A stretch of DNA of 64,000 nt from Wyeomyia smithii. Its lineage: Eukaryota > Arthropoda > Insecta > Diptera > Culicidae. Under the pieces are notes generated by a model. The model saw nothing but the letters and a program-made list of their open reading frames with translations, did not search any database and was not told where the DNA came from. Location: the NCBI RefSeq assembly GCF_029784165.1, contig NC_073696.1, forward strand, positions 250,597,027 through 250,661,026. The letters run 5' to 3'. Positions 30,891-42,402 of this stretch are shown one piece after another (position 1 is the first letter of the stretch; each line of letters opens with the position of its first letter). The position numbers and the translations under genes were made by a program.

Positions 30891-30957
<67 letters not shown>
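30891..30957. repeat. (TA)n array, right part
   Basis: About 33 uninterrupted TA units after the 3' LTR, then unique sequence. Confidence 0.9.
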
Positions 30958-30960
<3 letters not shown>

Positions 30961-31149
30961 GCTTCATCTCCGTGTCTCAGAACGTACTGAATTATCTTTT
31001 CCTTCAGTCATGAGCACAACATCCGAAAAGCTTTCATTATCAGCATAAAAAATAATTTTTCGCATAATCAAAATTCAAAAATTATCAAATCCAAATCATG
31101 ACAAGCAACTATATTATTGAGAATGGTCAATCCTTGTTGAAGTGCGAAA

Positions 31150-31996
31150 TCTTACTGATCTGATTAGTCGTTAATATGATTGCTTCCCAAGCACGGTCGA
31201 CAGAATCATAGACCTTGCCATTTTAAATTTGCTATTTGTTTGTATAAAAGTATGGAAGGCAATTATCGACTGAGATGGCTATCGATAGTTATCGATGATT
31301 TCCTACTACTATCGATAGGTTTTTCATCCCTATATAACTAAGAGCCTGTTTCAGTCGAAGCCGCTCATTAGGGACGAACGACCGTTTGGGGTTAAAGTCC
31401 CTTCAAAAGAAATCAATAAATCAATCGAAGCCGCTCATAATAGTTCTAGACAGCGACAACAGCAGTCTTCCCTTAGCAGCAGCAGTGGCAGTGCAGTGGA
31501 TACCAGGCGGATAGCGGCCACAACTGTGGCATGGCAATGGATAGTGCACTAGTTGCAGCGGATCTCAGCTTCGATAGCAGCTGGGCCAGCTGATGCAGGG
31601 ACAGCGGATACCAATAGCAGCGTTTAGCGGCCAAAACATTAGCATGGCTACGGATAGCGTAGCAGTTGCAGCGGGTTTAGCATCGATAGCAGCTGATGCA
31701 GTGAGGCACTTTAGTGAAATGCAGTCTCTGTGCGATAGCGGGCACTAGTAAATGCATTCAATGAAAAGTTGACTCATTTTGACAACACATGAGCCGTCTA
31801 GTTTTGAGTGTTAAACCAGCTTTCACTATTTATTTTATCACACGGAATATTTTGTTCGCACTGTCAGTGATAACGCCAATATGTGATCGGTATCTTATCC
31901 GATATTGAATTCAATAACAAATTAAAAAATTACTGACACGCAAGCAGCCGGGTTTTCTTGTAAAAGTATTCTACTTCATCCTTCCGGTCGTGGCTT
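31150..31996 (+). repeat. Unidentified transcription-unit-like repeat, copy 4
   Basis: Upstream part shares GATTGCTTCCCAAGCACGGT with copies 1 and 3. A TATA-like TATATAACTA precedes AGAGCCTGTTTCAG. The body resembles copy 3 (GGCCACAACTGTGGCATGG near 31515, a degenerate second copy near 31627) and the tail matches copy 3. The start is disturbed: the segment TCGAAGCCGCTCAT occurs twice (about 31356 and 31425) around an unrelated insert of about 50 bases. The right edge carries AAGTATTCTACTTC, the inverse of the left edge of copies 1 and 3. Confidence 0.5.
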
Positions 31997-34900
31997 TGCA
32001 CACAACCCTCCTGTGATTTTTTTGAAGAAAAAATATTCTCTTTAACCTTGTTGAATGCCATTCAATCAGTCAATTTTCTTCAGTACGCGAAAAGGCAAGC
32101 TTCTATACAGACCTAAATTGAGTACGATTTAGTAGAAATTAAACAATATTTATATATGTCTTGTGAACGATGGCTCACTCTCCGATCACCAAGCGGTAAA
32201 GATGTCACATAATAAAATCTTCCTGCAGTTACAAGTTCATGAAAAAAATAACTAAAAAGGATTACAGTTCTTAAACCCCTGCCCATGGGTGGAAGACTTG
32301 ACGGTGATCTGTCAAGCGTATTTCCTAACACAATTTTTGATTAGACAACTAATAATATAAGTAATAATTTTTTATTTTATTGTTTATGCCCAGCTGAATA
32401 ATATAAATAATAATATAGTAATAACATAATAGTAACAACTCAATATTCAATAATCATTATAATAGCATTCGTTTGTATTTTTTCCTTATGTTTGATTACG
32501 CTTGACTTATCACACCGCTGGTTTTAATCTCGCATGACCTAACATAACTAAATTCTGGCGGGGTCGGTAGGGCTTAACCGAGGTTTATTCTAACCCTAAC
32601 ATTACTAACAAAACCTCGTGACTGACGTCCACCCATTGCACTCAGATATAAAGTAGCATTACTAACCCTTCTAATGTCTCTCACAACTACTACTACTACC
32701 CATATTATCATTTTTCTATGTATATATACATGTGTGTGTGTGTTTTTTTTTTTTCAATAAATATCAGCTATTTTAACTGCGCGAATTTCTTTATTCCCAT
32801 ATGTCAATCCCAGTTACAATCTGACTACTGTCGGAACGTTTCTTTTTTCTCTTTGATTCGACCCATTATCGCGCATTTGGCACCTCAAAAATAGTTAGTC
32901 GCGCATTGTAACTTTTGTTAATTTCGGTATACCAATGCCCCATGCATTGAACGTCGACAGCTGTCTGGCATGTCTTTCTTGCTTGCGTCGTGAGTTGCGG
33001 GGTCGTTTCTTTATTCCAGGGGCGGGTGTGCTCTGACCCAGTGGAATCAAGAAATTCGTTATCAGTTGTACGTTTTTCTTTTTTTCTGCTAGAATGACTC
33101 TCATGCGTCTATGGGTGGTTAAAGGGTTTAAAATATGTTGACAGTGTAAATGTGGATGTGTGTTGACTGTACTGTTTGGTTTTGTTGTTAATCCACTCCC
33201 TTCTCTCTTTTTCTATCGTTCTGCGGCCGCGAGATGAAAATTCACGCAGTAGAACAACGAAAAGAACCAGGTACGTGACGGTCACACTACTGTGGTATGT
33301 AAGGTAAAATCGGTAATATGAACCGGTGATAACAGGTACGTTCTCCATTCAAATCATATATTTACCGTTGGAACCTCCAGTCCAGAGTAAATTTGTTCAT
33401 CTGTGACTTTGGTCTTGTCAGGTTGAATTGCTCCTGGAGGTTTTTACCTTACATTCATTATATAACTTGGGCCTAGTGCAACAGTAACCAATAAAACAAT
33501 CCGAAACCAAACTTGGAATCTATCAGATAGCCGTAAGGCTGCAGTGTCGAAGTAAGCAACATGGCTACGCTCGTCTGTAATACTGTTAGATTCCGCTCAA
33601 AAGTCCCAACCTTAGATTCCAGCGTATCAACGCTACAGCTGGGCATATAAAAAAAAAGAAATACAGTTCTTAAACAAAATTCACACAATATTCACAGAAA
33701 ATTCAAAATTGACATGAGTAAAACACAGAGTAGAGTTCCAAAATAAACAACACATTTTATCTGTACAATGAACCTAATTTATATACCCTGCTACCTGCCT
33801 CTACCGACACGTACATAATTTTGTTGTCTCCGGTGGCGCAGCGTATTTTGCGGCACCCGAATGATCATATTGAATTCTGATATTTGCTACTATACGAAAC
33901 AAAAAGACAATTCAAACAAACAAACCAAACGGCAATTCGATTGTGTTCCTGTTCGCAAAACGATATCTACGCGTTAACCCAACACGCCCCACTGTGCGTC
34001 GTTAGCGGCAATGTAGTCTCTTCTTGGCTTGGCTGCACACAAATGAATCTCGAGTTCTACTGCACTGATAGACAAGGAGTGACCAGCGCTCTATTCATAC
34101 ATTGCTCGGTGCAGTACTGTTGCCTGTGCCAGCATGTTTTCCTCCAAGACATCAGTTTTAATAGCATTCTAACAGCAGAACGTAAAACTGTCTGATAGTG
34201 GAGGTGATTACGAACTTTCCGGAAAAGCTTCACCTCCAAGACATCAAATCAGTCTAGGCCATGGAAGCGAACATTATTTGACCTTTTGGGACGGAGAGAT
34301 TTTGTCAATTTTTTTTGCTACTGCTCTATACAGGATATTAAAGCAGGCAGTTGGTGTCTACTCATGAAGTCTGTGCCAGGCGTGCTCGCATGTGATTGGT
34401 ACATTGTTCGTGAAAATTCGACCTTGAAACTTTTATGAAATTTTCATTGTTTAACAATGGAATGATAATGATAACTGAGGAACCACAAAATTGTCCATCA
34501 TTTTATCAATCCAACGACATACTGATTATTGTAATCCGTCATGTGGTAACATCAGTATCACCGTTTGAAATCTTTCATTCCAACGTTACTAATTTGGCTT
34601 TAGTTTCTGCAGAATGTATCTCGATATAGTGCGGTTAGACGTAGTCCTACGTCAAAAATGTGCGTTTCATTCACTTGGGAAAGTTGCTGGAAGTAGTAAA
34701 ATTACAATAGACTGATGAACTGACAGATGTCACGAAATCTGCTGATGTTGATGTTGTTTTTACGTGCGATATGTCAGCGGTTCCGTGCTTACTGTTAAAA
34801 TTTAATACAATTATTGAACTTTGAGACAGTCTGCACTAAAATATATACACTAGGGTGCCATTGAAAATGAGAATTTTGAGAAACCCTATACAAAATGTTC

Positions 34901-35129
34901 ACCTACCCGAAAAAACACCCTGTGCAGAATTTCAGCTCATTTGGACTTAAAAAGGGGTGGCGCAAAGTGATTGAATTTTGGCCTTTGAAAATCCAAAAAT
35001 TAACCCAGCGGGCGGTGCATGAAGTTTCGGTTTTCGAGATTTTTTTCTGTTCCCGGATGGCTCCAAAATGCATGAAACGTCCAGATCTGGTATCATCTGA
35101 AGAAAAAATTCTCGATATTTCAGTTTTTT
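31997..35129. other. Noncoding stretch without recognised features
   Basis: No supported gene. It includes short microsatellite-like runs near 32715-32745 (TA, TG, T). The direct repeat CCTCCAAGACATCA occurs at about 34141 and 34232. Confidence 0.4.
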
Positions 35130-35290
35130 TATAACATCTGAAAGAGCTGCATTTTCTAAGCAGAACGTGATTTTCAGAAATTTTCTACCATTGGATTTTC
35201 AATCGGAATTAAAACTGCCCTAAGTCACTACAATGACAGTTTGCCCACGCACAAACAAGCGACTTGAGGCGATTCATCAAAAAAAATTGA
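35130..35290. repeat. Half-copy of the palindromic MITE family
   Basis: ACATCTGAAAGAGCTGCATT, then GCAGAACGTGATTTTCAG, then CTACAATGACAGTTTGCCCA match one arm and the centre of the palindromic elements at 10060-11045. The second arm is missing. Confidence 0.5.
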
Positions 35291-35394
35291 ATTAACGCGG
35301 TGACACGTAAAATAGAATGCATTGATACGAAGATCCGCGTACAAAATCCCTAAAAAAACCGCGTCAATTAGAAAATCCGAAAATCCGCTTCTCT

Positions 35395-36655
35395 TCCATG
35401 TTTCAAGAGCTCGCTCGGAAGTCCGTCTTTGCCTGCGGCTTTGTTGTCTTTCAGTTTTCCGATCTCACAACGAACTTCATAATTATCGGGGGCTTGAACT
35501 CGGTCATCCGCTACTGGTGCTCCAAGGTCAGTTCCTGCTCCGCTTCTGTTTACTGTTGAGGCCATTCAGTACTCCTTCAATCTGTCGACCACCTTGTTGG
35601 CATCCGTGAGAAGGTTCCCATCCATAGCCTCTGCGGGACTGGTTTATCTTCTCATAGAACTTCCGCGTTTCACTGGCACGATACAGCTGCTCCAGCTCCT
35701 CATGTTCACGATTCTCTTGCTGGCGCTTCTTTCGTCTGAGAATCATGGTCATGTCGTTCCGTGCCCGTTTGTAATTGGCCTTGTTCTCTCTCGTTGACCT
35801 GCCCAGTTATATCGCCCAGGTCCGGTTCTTCTCATTCACCGCTGCCTCGCACTCCCCGTCATACCAGTCGTTTCTGCCACTCGGTGCTCCACTCCTAGTG
35901 TCGCCGTTGTGGTCTCCCCGATAGCTGTGCGAATGCTGCACCAGCCGTCTTTGAGAGGCAAAGCGCCCAGCCCCTCCGCCGTGGGTAGCACTGCTTCAAG
36001 CTGTTGCGCGTATTCCTCCGCAGCCTGGGAGTTCCGGAGCTGCTTAATGTTGAGCCGCGGGGTTCGGCGATGTTAAATGTGGTACACGGTCGACAGTTTT
36101 GAGCGCAATGATACCGCAACTAGAGAGTGATCCGAGCCAATATCCGCACCGCGATAGGTACGTACGTTCGTAATGTCTGAGAAGAACTGGCCGTCGATGA
36201 GAGCATGGTCAATTTGATTTGCTGTACGTTGGTCAGGTGATCTCCAGGTGGTTTTGTGGATATCCTTACGGGGAAAGCAGGTACTTCGGACTGCCAGTCC
36301 TCGGGAAGCTGCGAAGTTGACGCATCGCTGGCCGTTGTCGTTCGTCACGGTGTGCAGGCTATGCGGGCCGATCACCGGCTTGTATATTTCTTCTCTACCG
36401 ATCTGCGCGTTCATGTCTCCGATGACGATCTTGATGTCTCTACGCGAGCAGCTATCGTAGAGTTTCTCCAGCTGTGAGTAGAACTCTTCCTTCTCTACAT
36501 CGGGTCTTCCTTCGTGAGGGCAGTGCACATTGAGGATAGTGTAGTTGTAGAACCGAAATCGTTCCCCGTGCCTATATTCGTTCTCTCGTAGAACTATAGC
36601 TGCGAAAAGTTGATGGCACAATATTGTGCGCTGGTTCCTGAATCTTCACTACTAA
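35395..36655 (-). pseudogene. RTE-clade (JAM1-like) endonuclease-RT fragment
   Basis: Minus-strand pieces in order: endonuclease core (36621 to about 36073) with NVHCPHEGRPDVE, GDMNAQIG, RSPDQRTANQIDHALI and SDHSLV; then a linker region rich in R/K with frameshifts (35752-36119), and the start of the RT (NKAAGKDGLPSELLKHG) ending at about 35395 where sequence similarity stops. The frame is broken several times. The endonuclease N-terminus is lost at about 36655. It is the same family as 49354-52419 but clearly diverged. Confidence 0.7.
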
Positions 36656-37144
36656 TCCAACCAGTGTAAATAAGTAATAATGTTAATTGAGCAAAATGAG
36701 ACCCACAGAGCCTAACTCTTTTTGGCATTAAGAAGGTGGGTGGACCGCAATTCTATAATAATAATAATAGCAACAACAATGATAAAGAGTGTACGGAATC
36801 AAATTGCATTATTTTCAAATTGCTGTAACCTTTTACTCATTGGATGTTTTCTATTGCACCTTCGGGTGAAATTTGTTCAATGTGTATTGTTGATACTGTG
36901 TTAGTCGCACTCAGCTACTAGTCTGCCGTGAGATAACAAAGTGACGTAAATGCCATTTTTTTCAAATATGGGGTTTTTATGCCAATTTGTTCCTTATTCG
37001 GAGACCCATCTTTTGGTGTCTTTCTTTTAGTTGTTCCTTCTTCGTACGTTGCATAAAATCAAGAAAACAAAATGACGTATGCACCATTTCAATACAAAAG
37101 TGACAAGTAACCCGTTCGTTTTTGGGCCGTATTGATTGATCATA
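36656..37144. other. Noncoding, upstream of the mariner-like pseudogene
   Basis: AT-rich, with a short ATA run near 36755. It may include the 5' part of the ITmD37E element; I could not fix a TIR. Confidence 0.3.
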
Positions 37145-37716
37145 ATGTCATATCACGGCAGTAGTGCAATCGTTGCGAAGATGGAGTCGGAAGAACAGAA
37201 GAGGTGTAAAGAAATGTTGTGCACATGCCTTGAAAATCCTAATCTTACTCATCGTGCAATCAACAGGAAGCTGAGCTCAATCTACGATAGCTCACGTTTT
37301 AAAACGGTATAATGTTTGGAAAGAAAAAAGTGGCCAAAATGGATCACCATACTGCCCCTGTTTACATAGTTGACGTAATAACCAACACCATCATTGCGAG
37401 AAAAACGCGTTTTTGTTATTTTAACCTAAATTATTATATTGAAATACAATTTCAACAAAATAGTCTGTCAATTTTATGAAGATTGATGTTTGCATAGAGG
37501 CCCCTAGGATTATACGAGTTTGCCAGTGGTAATTGATCCAGAAAAACCGCTACGCCAGTTTATGCGAATAAACATGCATTTTCCTCGCAGATTGTTCGCA
37601 TAGCTTGGTGTATAAACTCGACTACTTCCTACTCTGCCTCGCGGTTGAATCAGTTTTATCAATCGTGTTTCGGTCGAACATGAGTTATTGTCCATCGGCA
37701 AGTTCAATTAGTCAAA

Positions 37717-37776
37717 CACGCACAAACACACATACAAACACACACACATACACACACACATACACACACAAACATA
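37717..37776. repeat. Imperfect (CA)n microsatellite
   Basis: Mostly CA units with interspersed AAA and TA, directly upstream of a degenerate foldback element. Confidence 0.8.
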
Positions 37777-37801
37777 TGCACAAAGACTTACATTCACGCT
37801 C

Positions 37802-38110
37802 AAGGTGGGTAATCGTTACGTGGTACAATGCAAACTTGACAGCACAGAGCCACGATAAACTTTTTTTTTTGTTCAATTTAGGCCCCCAGACAATGCTAAA
37901 CCTGCCGAATATGGATTACTCGTGCCTCTGATTGGTGCATTACATACGCGTGTACATAAATTTGTACGAAAATTAATATAGGAAAACATTTTCACATGTT
38001 TCTTCCTAGAGAGCTATCAATTGATCGATAGTGTAGTGTCAGGATTGTTTGGGGTCCCAAATAGAACCATAAAAACGTTCTGGCAAATCGATTAAGTTTA
38101 CCCACCGTAA
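37802..38110. mobile_element. Degenerate foldback element related to the hAT-like one
   Basis: Starts AAGGTGGGTAATCG and ends with the inverse of TACGGTGGGTAAACTT. Internal text (the AATTTGTA..AAAATTAATATAGGAAAAC region and the CCTAGAGAGCT region) matches one arm of the 907-bp foldback element at 56339-57245, at clearly reduced identity. The right arm is short. No target duplication recognisable. Confidence 0.5.
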
Positions 38111-38787
38111 TATACACACACGTTTTAATTTTTTCATCTGATGCAAATATCCACTAGTAGGAGGAAATGATAGGCGACTTTAGACCTTCCTGAGGCTGAG
38201 TGTTTGTAAAAATATTATTATTCAATACAAGAATTCAATCCCCCTTTCCCCTTTCCATGGAATATTTGTCGAACTAAACGACTTACTTAGACAATTGCAC
38301 CTTGTATGTTACGCCAAAACGTTTTTCCAATATTTCTCAAAAGTTTCAAAACAAAATAGTTTTCTTTTTGTTTGTAATGTATGTATCTCAAGGAAAGGAA
38401 GGTGAATCAACAAAAAAGTGCACTTTGGTCATTTTGGCTCTTACGTCAACTATGTAAACAGGGGCACCATAGTTCAAGCTTTTAAGAGAAATCCGAACAG
38501 TTCAGTTAAGGATGTGGCTAAAAAACTGCATTTGAGTGAAACCTTCATTTAAGATGCGAAAAAACGTGTAGGGTAACACACGTACAAAGCTCAGAAGGCG
38601 CCGAATCGCTATGCACAACAGAACGGGGGCGAAAACAAGTGCACGGAAGCTCTACAACCAGAAGTTACGAAACCACATTACTTCGTTATGGATGACGAGA
38701 CATATGTAAAAGCAGACTTCCGGCAACTTCCGAGGCTCCAGTACTTTACCGCTCACCATAAATTCGAAGATCCTGGGGACTTTAGAG

Positions 38788-39072
38788 AGTAGAAAGTGTC
38801 AAAACAATATCGCACGCTTAGTCTTGGGGCTATAATAGCGGTCTCGATCAACTAGATTAGTTGAAAGAATTCGTTATCGATATTGTTTTTGGCACATTTT
38901 GTATGTGTAGGATAAGTACAACGATACACCATGCCCCAGTGCTGAGTCGAGAAAATTTCCAGCTCGAAAAGATCCTCGACTCGATCGGGAATCGAACCCG
39001 ATATCACAACCGGGTCCTAGCCGACCGACATCGCTAACCACAGAGCCACGGGGACCACGTAGAAAGTGTCAA
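38788..39072 (-). mobile_element. tRNA-derived SINE, copy 1, with 14-bp target duplication
   Basis: The SINE body is 38802-39058. GTAGAAAGTGTCAA occurs on both sides (38788-38801 and 39059-39072) and joins the two halves of the transposase when the SINE is removed. On the minus strand the head reads like a tRNA with box-A-like TGGTTAGCGATG and the exact box B GGTTCGATTCC (plus-strand 38988-38998). About 257 bp, with a tRNA-unrelated 3' half. Confidence 0.8.
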
Positions 39073-39235
39073 TTCTTGCCAAAAAAGTGCATGGTTTGGC
39101 AAGCAAATTGCTCGTGTGGAAAGCGGAGCACTCCATTCGTGACAACCGGGACGGTCAATGGGCAGCTATACTTGAAGGAATGCCTCCAAAAGTGTTTACT
39201 TCCACTCCTGAGGTCACATCCCAAGCAGTGCTGTT

Positions 39236-40744
39236 AAAAGTCATTTTCACCAGCAAAATTCTTCGAAAATTATAGCCAATCATTTTCAATTTTCACTTCC
39301 AATGATCGCAGCACTCTTTCAGATACACGAGATTTTCGTCCTAGTAACGTGCTGTTATACTCAGATGAAATAGATCGCGCGCATTGTTCACGGTTACGGA
39401 ATAAAATTTGACGACAAATCCAACCAAATGATCTTCACTTCAAAGCGAAAAAGAAAAACAAACAGTCCACTCAACCAAAATAAACCTCACCGAAACACTT
39501 TTTCACTGACACTGACCGATGCCTTGACAATCTTCGTTAACTGATAAACTGATTTGGTTGTCTTGCTTTCATCGCATGAAATATAATGAGGTGTTTTGAC
39601 AGTTCACTTCCATGCAAAAAGCGGGAAAGGAGAACTCTGAAAGGATTGTAAAAAAATAACGTTTATGGATGCTTTTTTTCACTTTCACTCAAGAGTGTCA
39701 ACAAATATCAACCCTGATCCCAAGTAACAATCAGAATGCTTCAAAGACTTAGTATTGTTTTGTTTTCGTTTTATGTTAACTTTCGTTGAAGTCTATGATT
39801 ATATTAAGATTTCATTTGATATGCATGAAGCTGTATGATAGTCCTTTTGATGACCAAATAAAACTAAAACCTGCAGACTATAATTGTGGCTGGAATAAAA
39901 CTTGATCGTGGTGATCGTAACCTAGGCAAATGACTACCATGATAGGCTTGTTTGGTTTAAGATATGGTATGTTCTGATCAAATTAAGTAAATCAGTTATG
40001 ATGGAAAATTTTGGATGCGTTGAGGGTTTATCCGAAAACAACATGTCGTCTTGAAAGGGAAAAATGCAAAATTATGAAACTCAATCCCAAATCAGCATTT
40101 TATTTTGCAATATTACCGATACCACAGGGTATTTTTGAAATTCAAATGCTGGATTAAGCTATAAATTCAACAAAATATAACAAATCATGGCATTTATCCA
40201 ATCAACACCTTAGTGCAGAGGAATAAAATTTTAATGGAATATTCATTTTCTCCGGCGCGCAGTAATTACCACCCCATGAATATTTCACGGCATGTGTTTT
40301 TACAAGCACGAGAACGATTTGAATGACAATAATAATTAATCATTATAGAAAAAAAACTCTAATTTGTATTGTACCGTGTCAATGTTGTGAAAAAAACTCA
40401 GACATTTCTGTTTTCACGACATTATCGGAATATAACGGTGTCATTGAGAAATGAAGCCAAGATAAAATTTGTGGCTTTACACCTTATTTGGAGAATATAT
40501 CTCAGTTAAGTTTCTAGGCCATTCTATGGCAAGCAAATCGGCCTGTTGAAAACTTCTGGTCCTCTGATGGAGCGCACATGAAGTTTTGATGACTGCAATA
40601 AACCTGGGCCAACTACCCATGACACATGTATATAGCTGTTGTTAATAGGTCGTTATAGCCGCGTGGTCGGCATTGAAGGTTTTATGTTTTGGTTCTATCT
40701 AACACTTAAAAACTCTGATATAACCTATTTTGTTACTTGAGATT
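39236..40744. other. Unidentified 1.5-kb insertion inside the transposase
   Basis: AT-rich DNA separating transposase pieces. No inverted ends or coding content recognised. CATCCCAAGCAG near 39228 and GATCCCAAGTAA near 39717 are loosely similar. A composite of several old insertions is likely. Confidence 0.4.
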
Positions 40745-41084
40745 GGTCCTTCAACTTCTGGCCGGATTTAGCCTCGTGAGTCGAAAGATCTTCTGGAGTG
40801 GTACGAGACTAAGGAAGTCAATTTCGTACCAAAGCATCTCAATCCTCCGAACGCATCTGAACTGCCAATTGAGAAGTACTGGGACATCATAAAGCAGTCA
40901 CTTCGGAAACATCCTAATAAAGTGAAATCGGAGGAGAATATGAGGAGAAGTTCCACACAAAAAAGTGGGTCCGAACGTTTTACAAGACCTGACGAGCAGT
41001 GTTGGGTACAACTGCGGCAGCTGCGTCCAATGAGTGGTGCCAGGGGTCACATGTTGGCCACAGCTGTGACTCGTTAGAGCGTGG

Positions 41085-41775
41085 GTAGATATGGAGATGC
41101 TAGAGCCGCTGAAAAGAGACTCCATCGCCGGAAGAAACGACAGCATTGGGAGCGTATTCTTGCGGAGCGGAAGGTTGCTTCTCCAGGCACGATGCGAGGA
41201 GCTTCTACAAGAAGGTCAACGGAATCAGGAATCGAGACGTGTCAGCCCCTGTCATGTGCAATGATAGGGAGGGGAACCTGATAACCGATAAAACAGAGGT
41301 GGCAAGGCGTTGGAAGGAACACTTCAGTGTGCTGTTGAACGGTGAGGGAAACAGTGGAGTCGAAAGGAGCAGGATGACTATTGAAAATGATGGTCAAGCT
41401 GTAGATCCACCATCCATGGACGAGGTGAAGAAAGCAGTGAAAGAGCTGAGAAACTGCAAGGCAGCCGGGAAGGACGGCATTCCCACCGAACTCTTCAAAG
41501 TCGGGAGCGAACAGCTGTATCGTGCCATCCTTCGGATCATACTGAGAGTGTGGTCTGACGAAGAATTGCCCTCGGACTGGTTGGAGGGTCTCATATTTCC
41601 GATCTACAAAAAGGTTATCGCCTGGACTGTAGCATCCTGTTCCACAGACTGAGGCCGTTGCAGGAGACCTTTGTTGGCGGGTACCAATGCGGTTTTCGAG
41701 GGGGACGCTCCACGACGGATCAAATGTTTACCTTGCGACAAATCCTCGATAAATTTCGAGAATTCAAACTTGGAG
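41085..41775 (+). pseudogene. RTE-clade RT fragment, plus strand
   Basis: AAEKRLHRRKKRQHWER in one frame, then after a frameshift SFYKKVNGIRNRDVSAP, WKEHFSVLLNGE, CKAAGKDGIPTELFK and FPIYKK: the linker and the first RT blocks of an RTE-type element. After IYKK the next blocks are missing, and reading resumes at about 41650 with RLRPLQETFVGGYQCGF and a RSTTDQM-like segment, so an internal deletion has occurred. Both ends are truncated. It is a different subfamily from the minus-strand copies at 35, 49 and 52 kb. Confidence 0.7.
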
Positions 41776-41793
41776 TTTGAGACAAGTTGGAGA

Positions 41794-41895
41794 CACTTGC
41801 AAATACGCATTTCAGCGCTGACGTAGCGCCTTTTTCAATGCATCTAAGCACTGAAGAAGACGCTAAATCAGCGCTGAAATGCGTATTTGCAAGTG
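41794..41895. repeat. Perfect 28-bp inverted repeat, 46-base loop
   Basis: Arms 41794-41821 and 41868-41895 start CACTTGCAAATACGCATTTC and are perfectly complementary. The loop contains smaller self-complementary parts (GTAGCGCC, GACGCTA). It lies just 3' of the RTE fragment. Confidence 0.75.
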
Positions 41896-42402
41896 ATAAG
41901 TGAAAAGTGAAAGAATTAAAAAGTGAAGTGAAATAAAAGCGTAATGTAAAAGTGTGTAGATTCTGTCAATAGCTCAAAGAAAAATTAGTGAATATCAATG
42001 TTCAGCCAAAACAAGGGTTCTAAAATTTTTAACTAATAATTGTAGGTACTTTTGTGTTTTTTTTTTTTCTATGAATTTTATGTGTATATTTTTTGTGGAA
42101 AGACAATGATACTGCCTACAACATTGCATAAAACATTAAACCAATCAAACATACCGTTCTGATTTTATTTTTGTTCTTCTTTTTTTCAGAAAATTTTCTT
42201 CCATGATCGAACAACCTTCAATATTCAGATAATCTTTTGTAGTTGATGAAAAATTTAAATGAGCCTTTTACGATTTTTTTCATTTTTATTGTGGATTTTT
42301 TTTAACTGCAATCTACTACCTACAATTTAGCGAAGACGTCACACCGACCAAACACATTTAATTAAAATTGGAGTGAAAAACTATACTTTTTCAGAATTAT
42401 CG

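Larger units (their letters stand above)
37355..38464. mobile_element. 1,110-bp TIR element inserted in the transposase
   Basis: A perfect 24-bp inverted repeat: CCCCTGTTTACATAGTTGAC from 37355, and its inverse ending at 38464. The flanks CACCATACTG on the left and CACCATAGTT on the right suggest a 7-8-bp target duplication, but the two copies sit 2-3 bases differently relative to the ends. No transposase inside. Superfamily unassigned. Confidence 0.65.
37145..40999 (+). pseudogene. ITmD37E-type (Tc1/mariner superfamily) transposase, interrupted
   Basis: Four separated pieces in one orientation. 37145-37350: N-terminal helix-turn-helix (NLTHRAINRKL, then a frameshift to IAHVLKRYNVWKEKS). 38467-38787: SVKDVAKKLHLSE, then the first catalytic region FVMDDETYVKADF. 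39073-39235: ILAKKVHGLASKLLVWK. 40755-40999: FWPDLAS (second catalytic Asp), then after a frameshift EWYETKEVNFVPKHLN and ELPIEKYW with the catalytic Glu. The gaps hold a 1.1-kb TIR element, a SINE and about 1.5 kb of unidentified DNA. Spacing and motifs fit the mosquito D37E family. Many stops and frameshifts; dead. Confidence 0.7.

Noticed and set aside
37355..38464. Clean 8-bp target duplication for the 1.1-kb TIR element
   Set aside because: The CACCATA repeats are offset relative to the TIR ends by 2-3 bases, so I report them only as suggestive.
38802..39058. Possible tRNA gene on the minus strand
   Set aside because: Box A and box B are present, but no full cloverleaf forms. The element is about 257 bp with a 14-bp target duplication and a second copy nearby, so it is a SINE.
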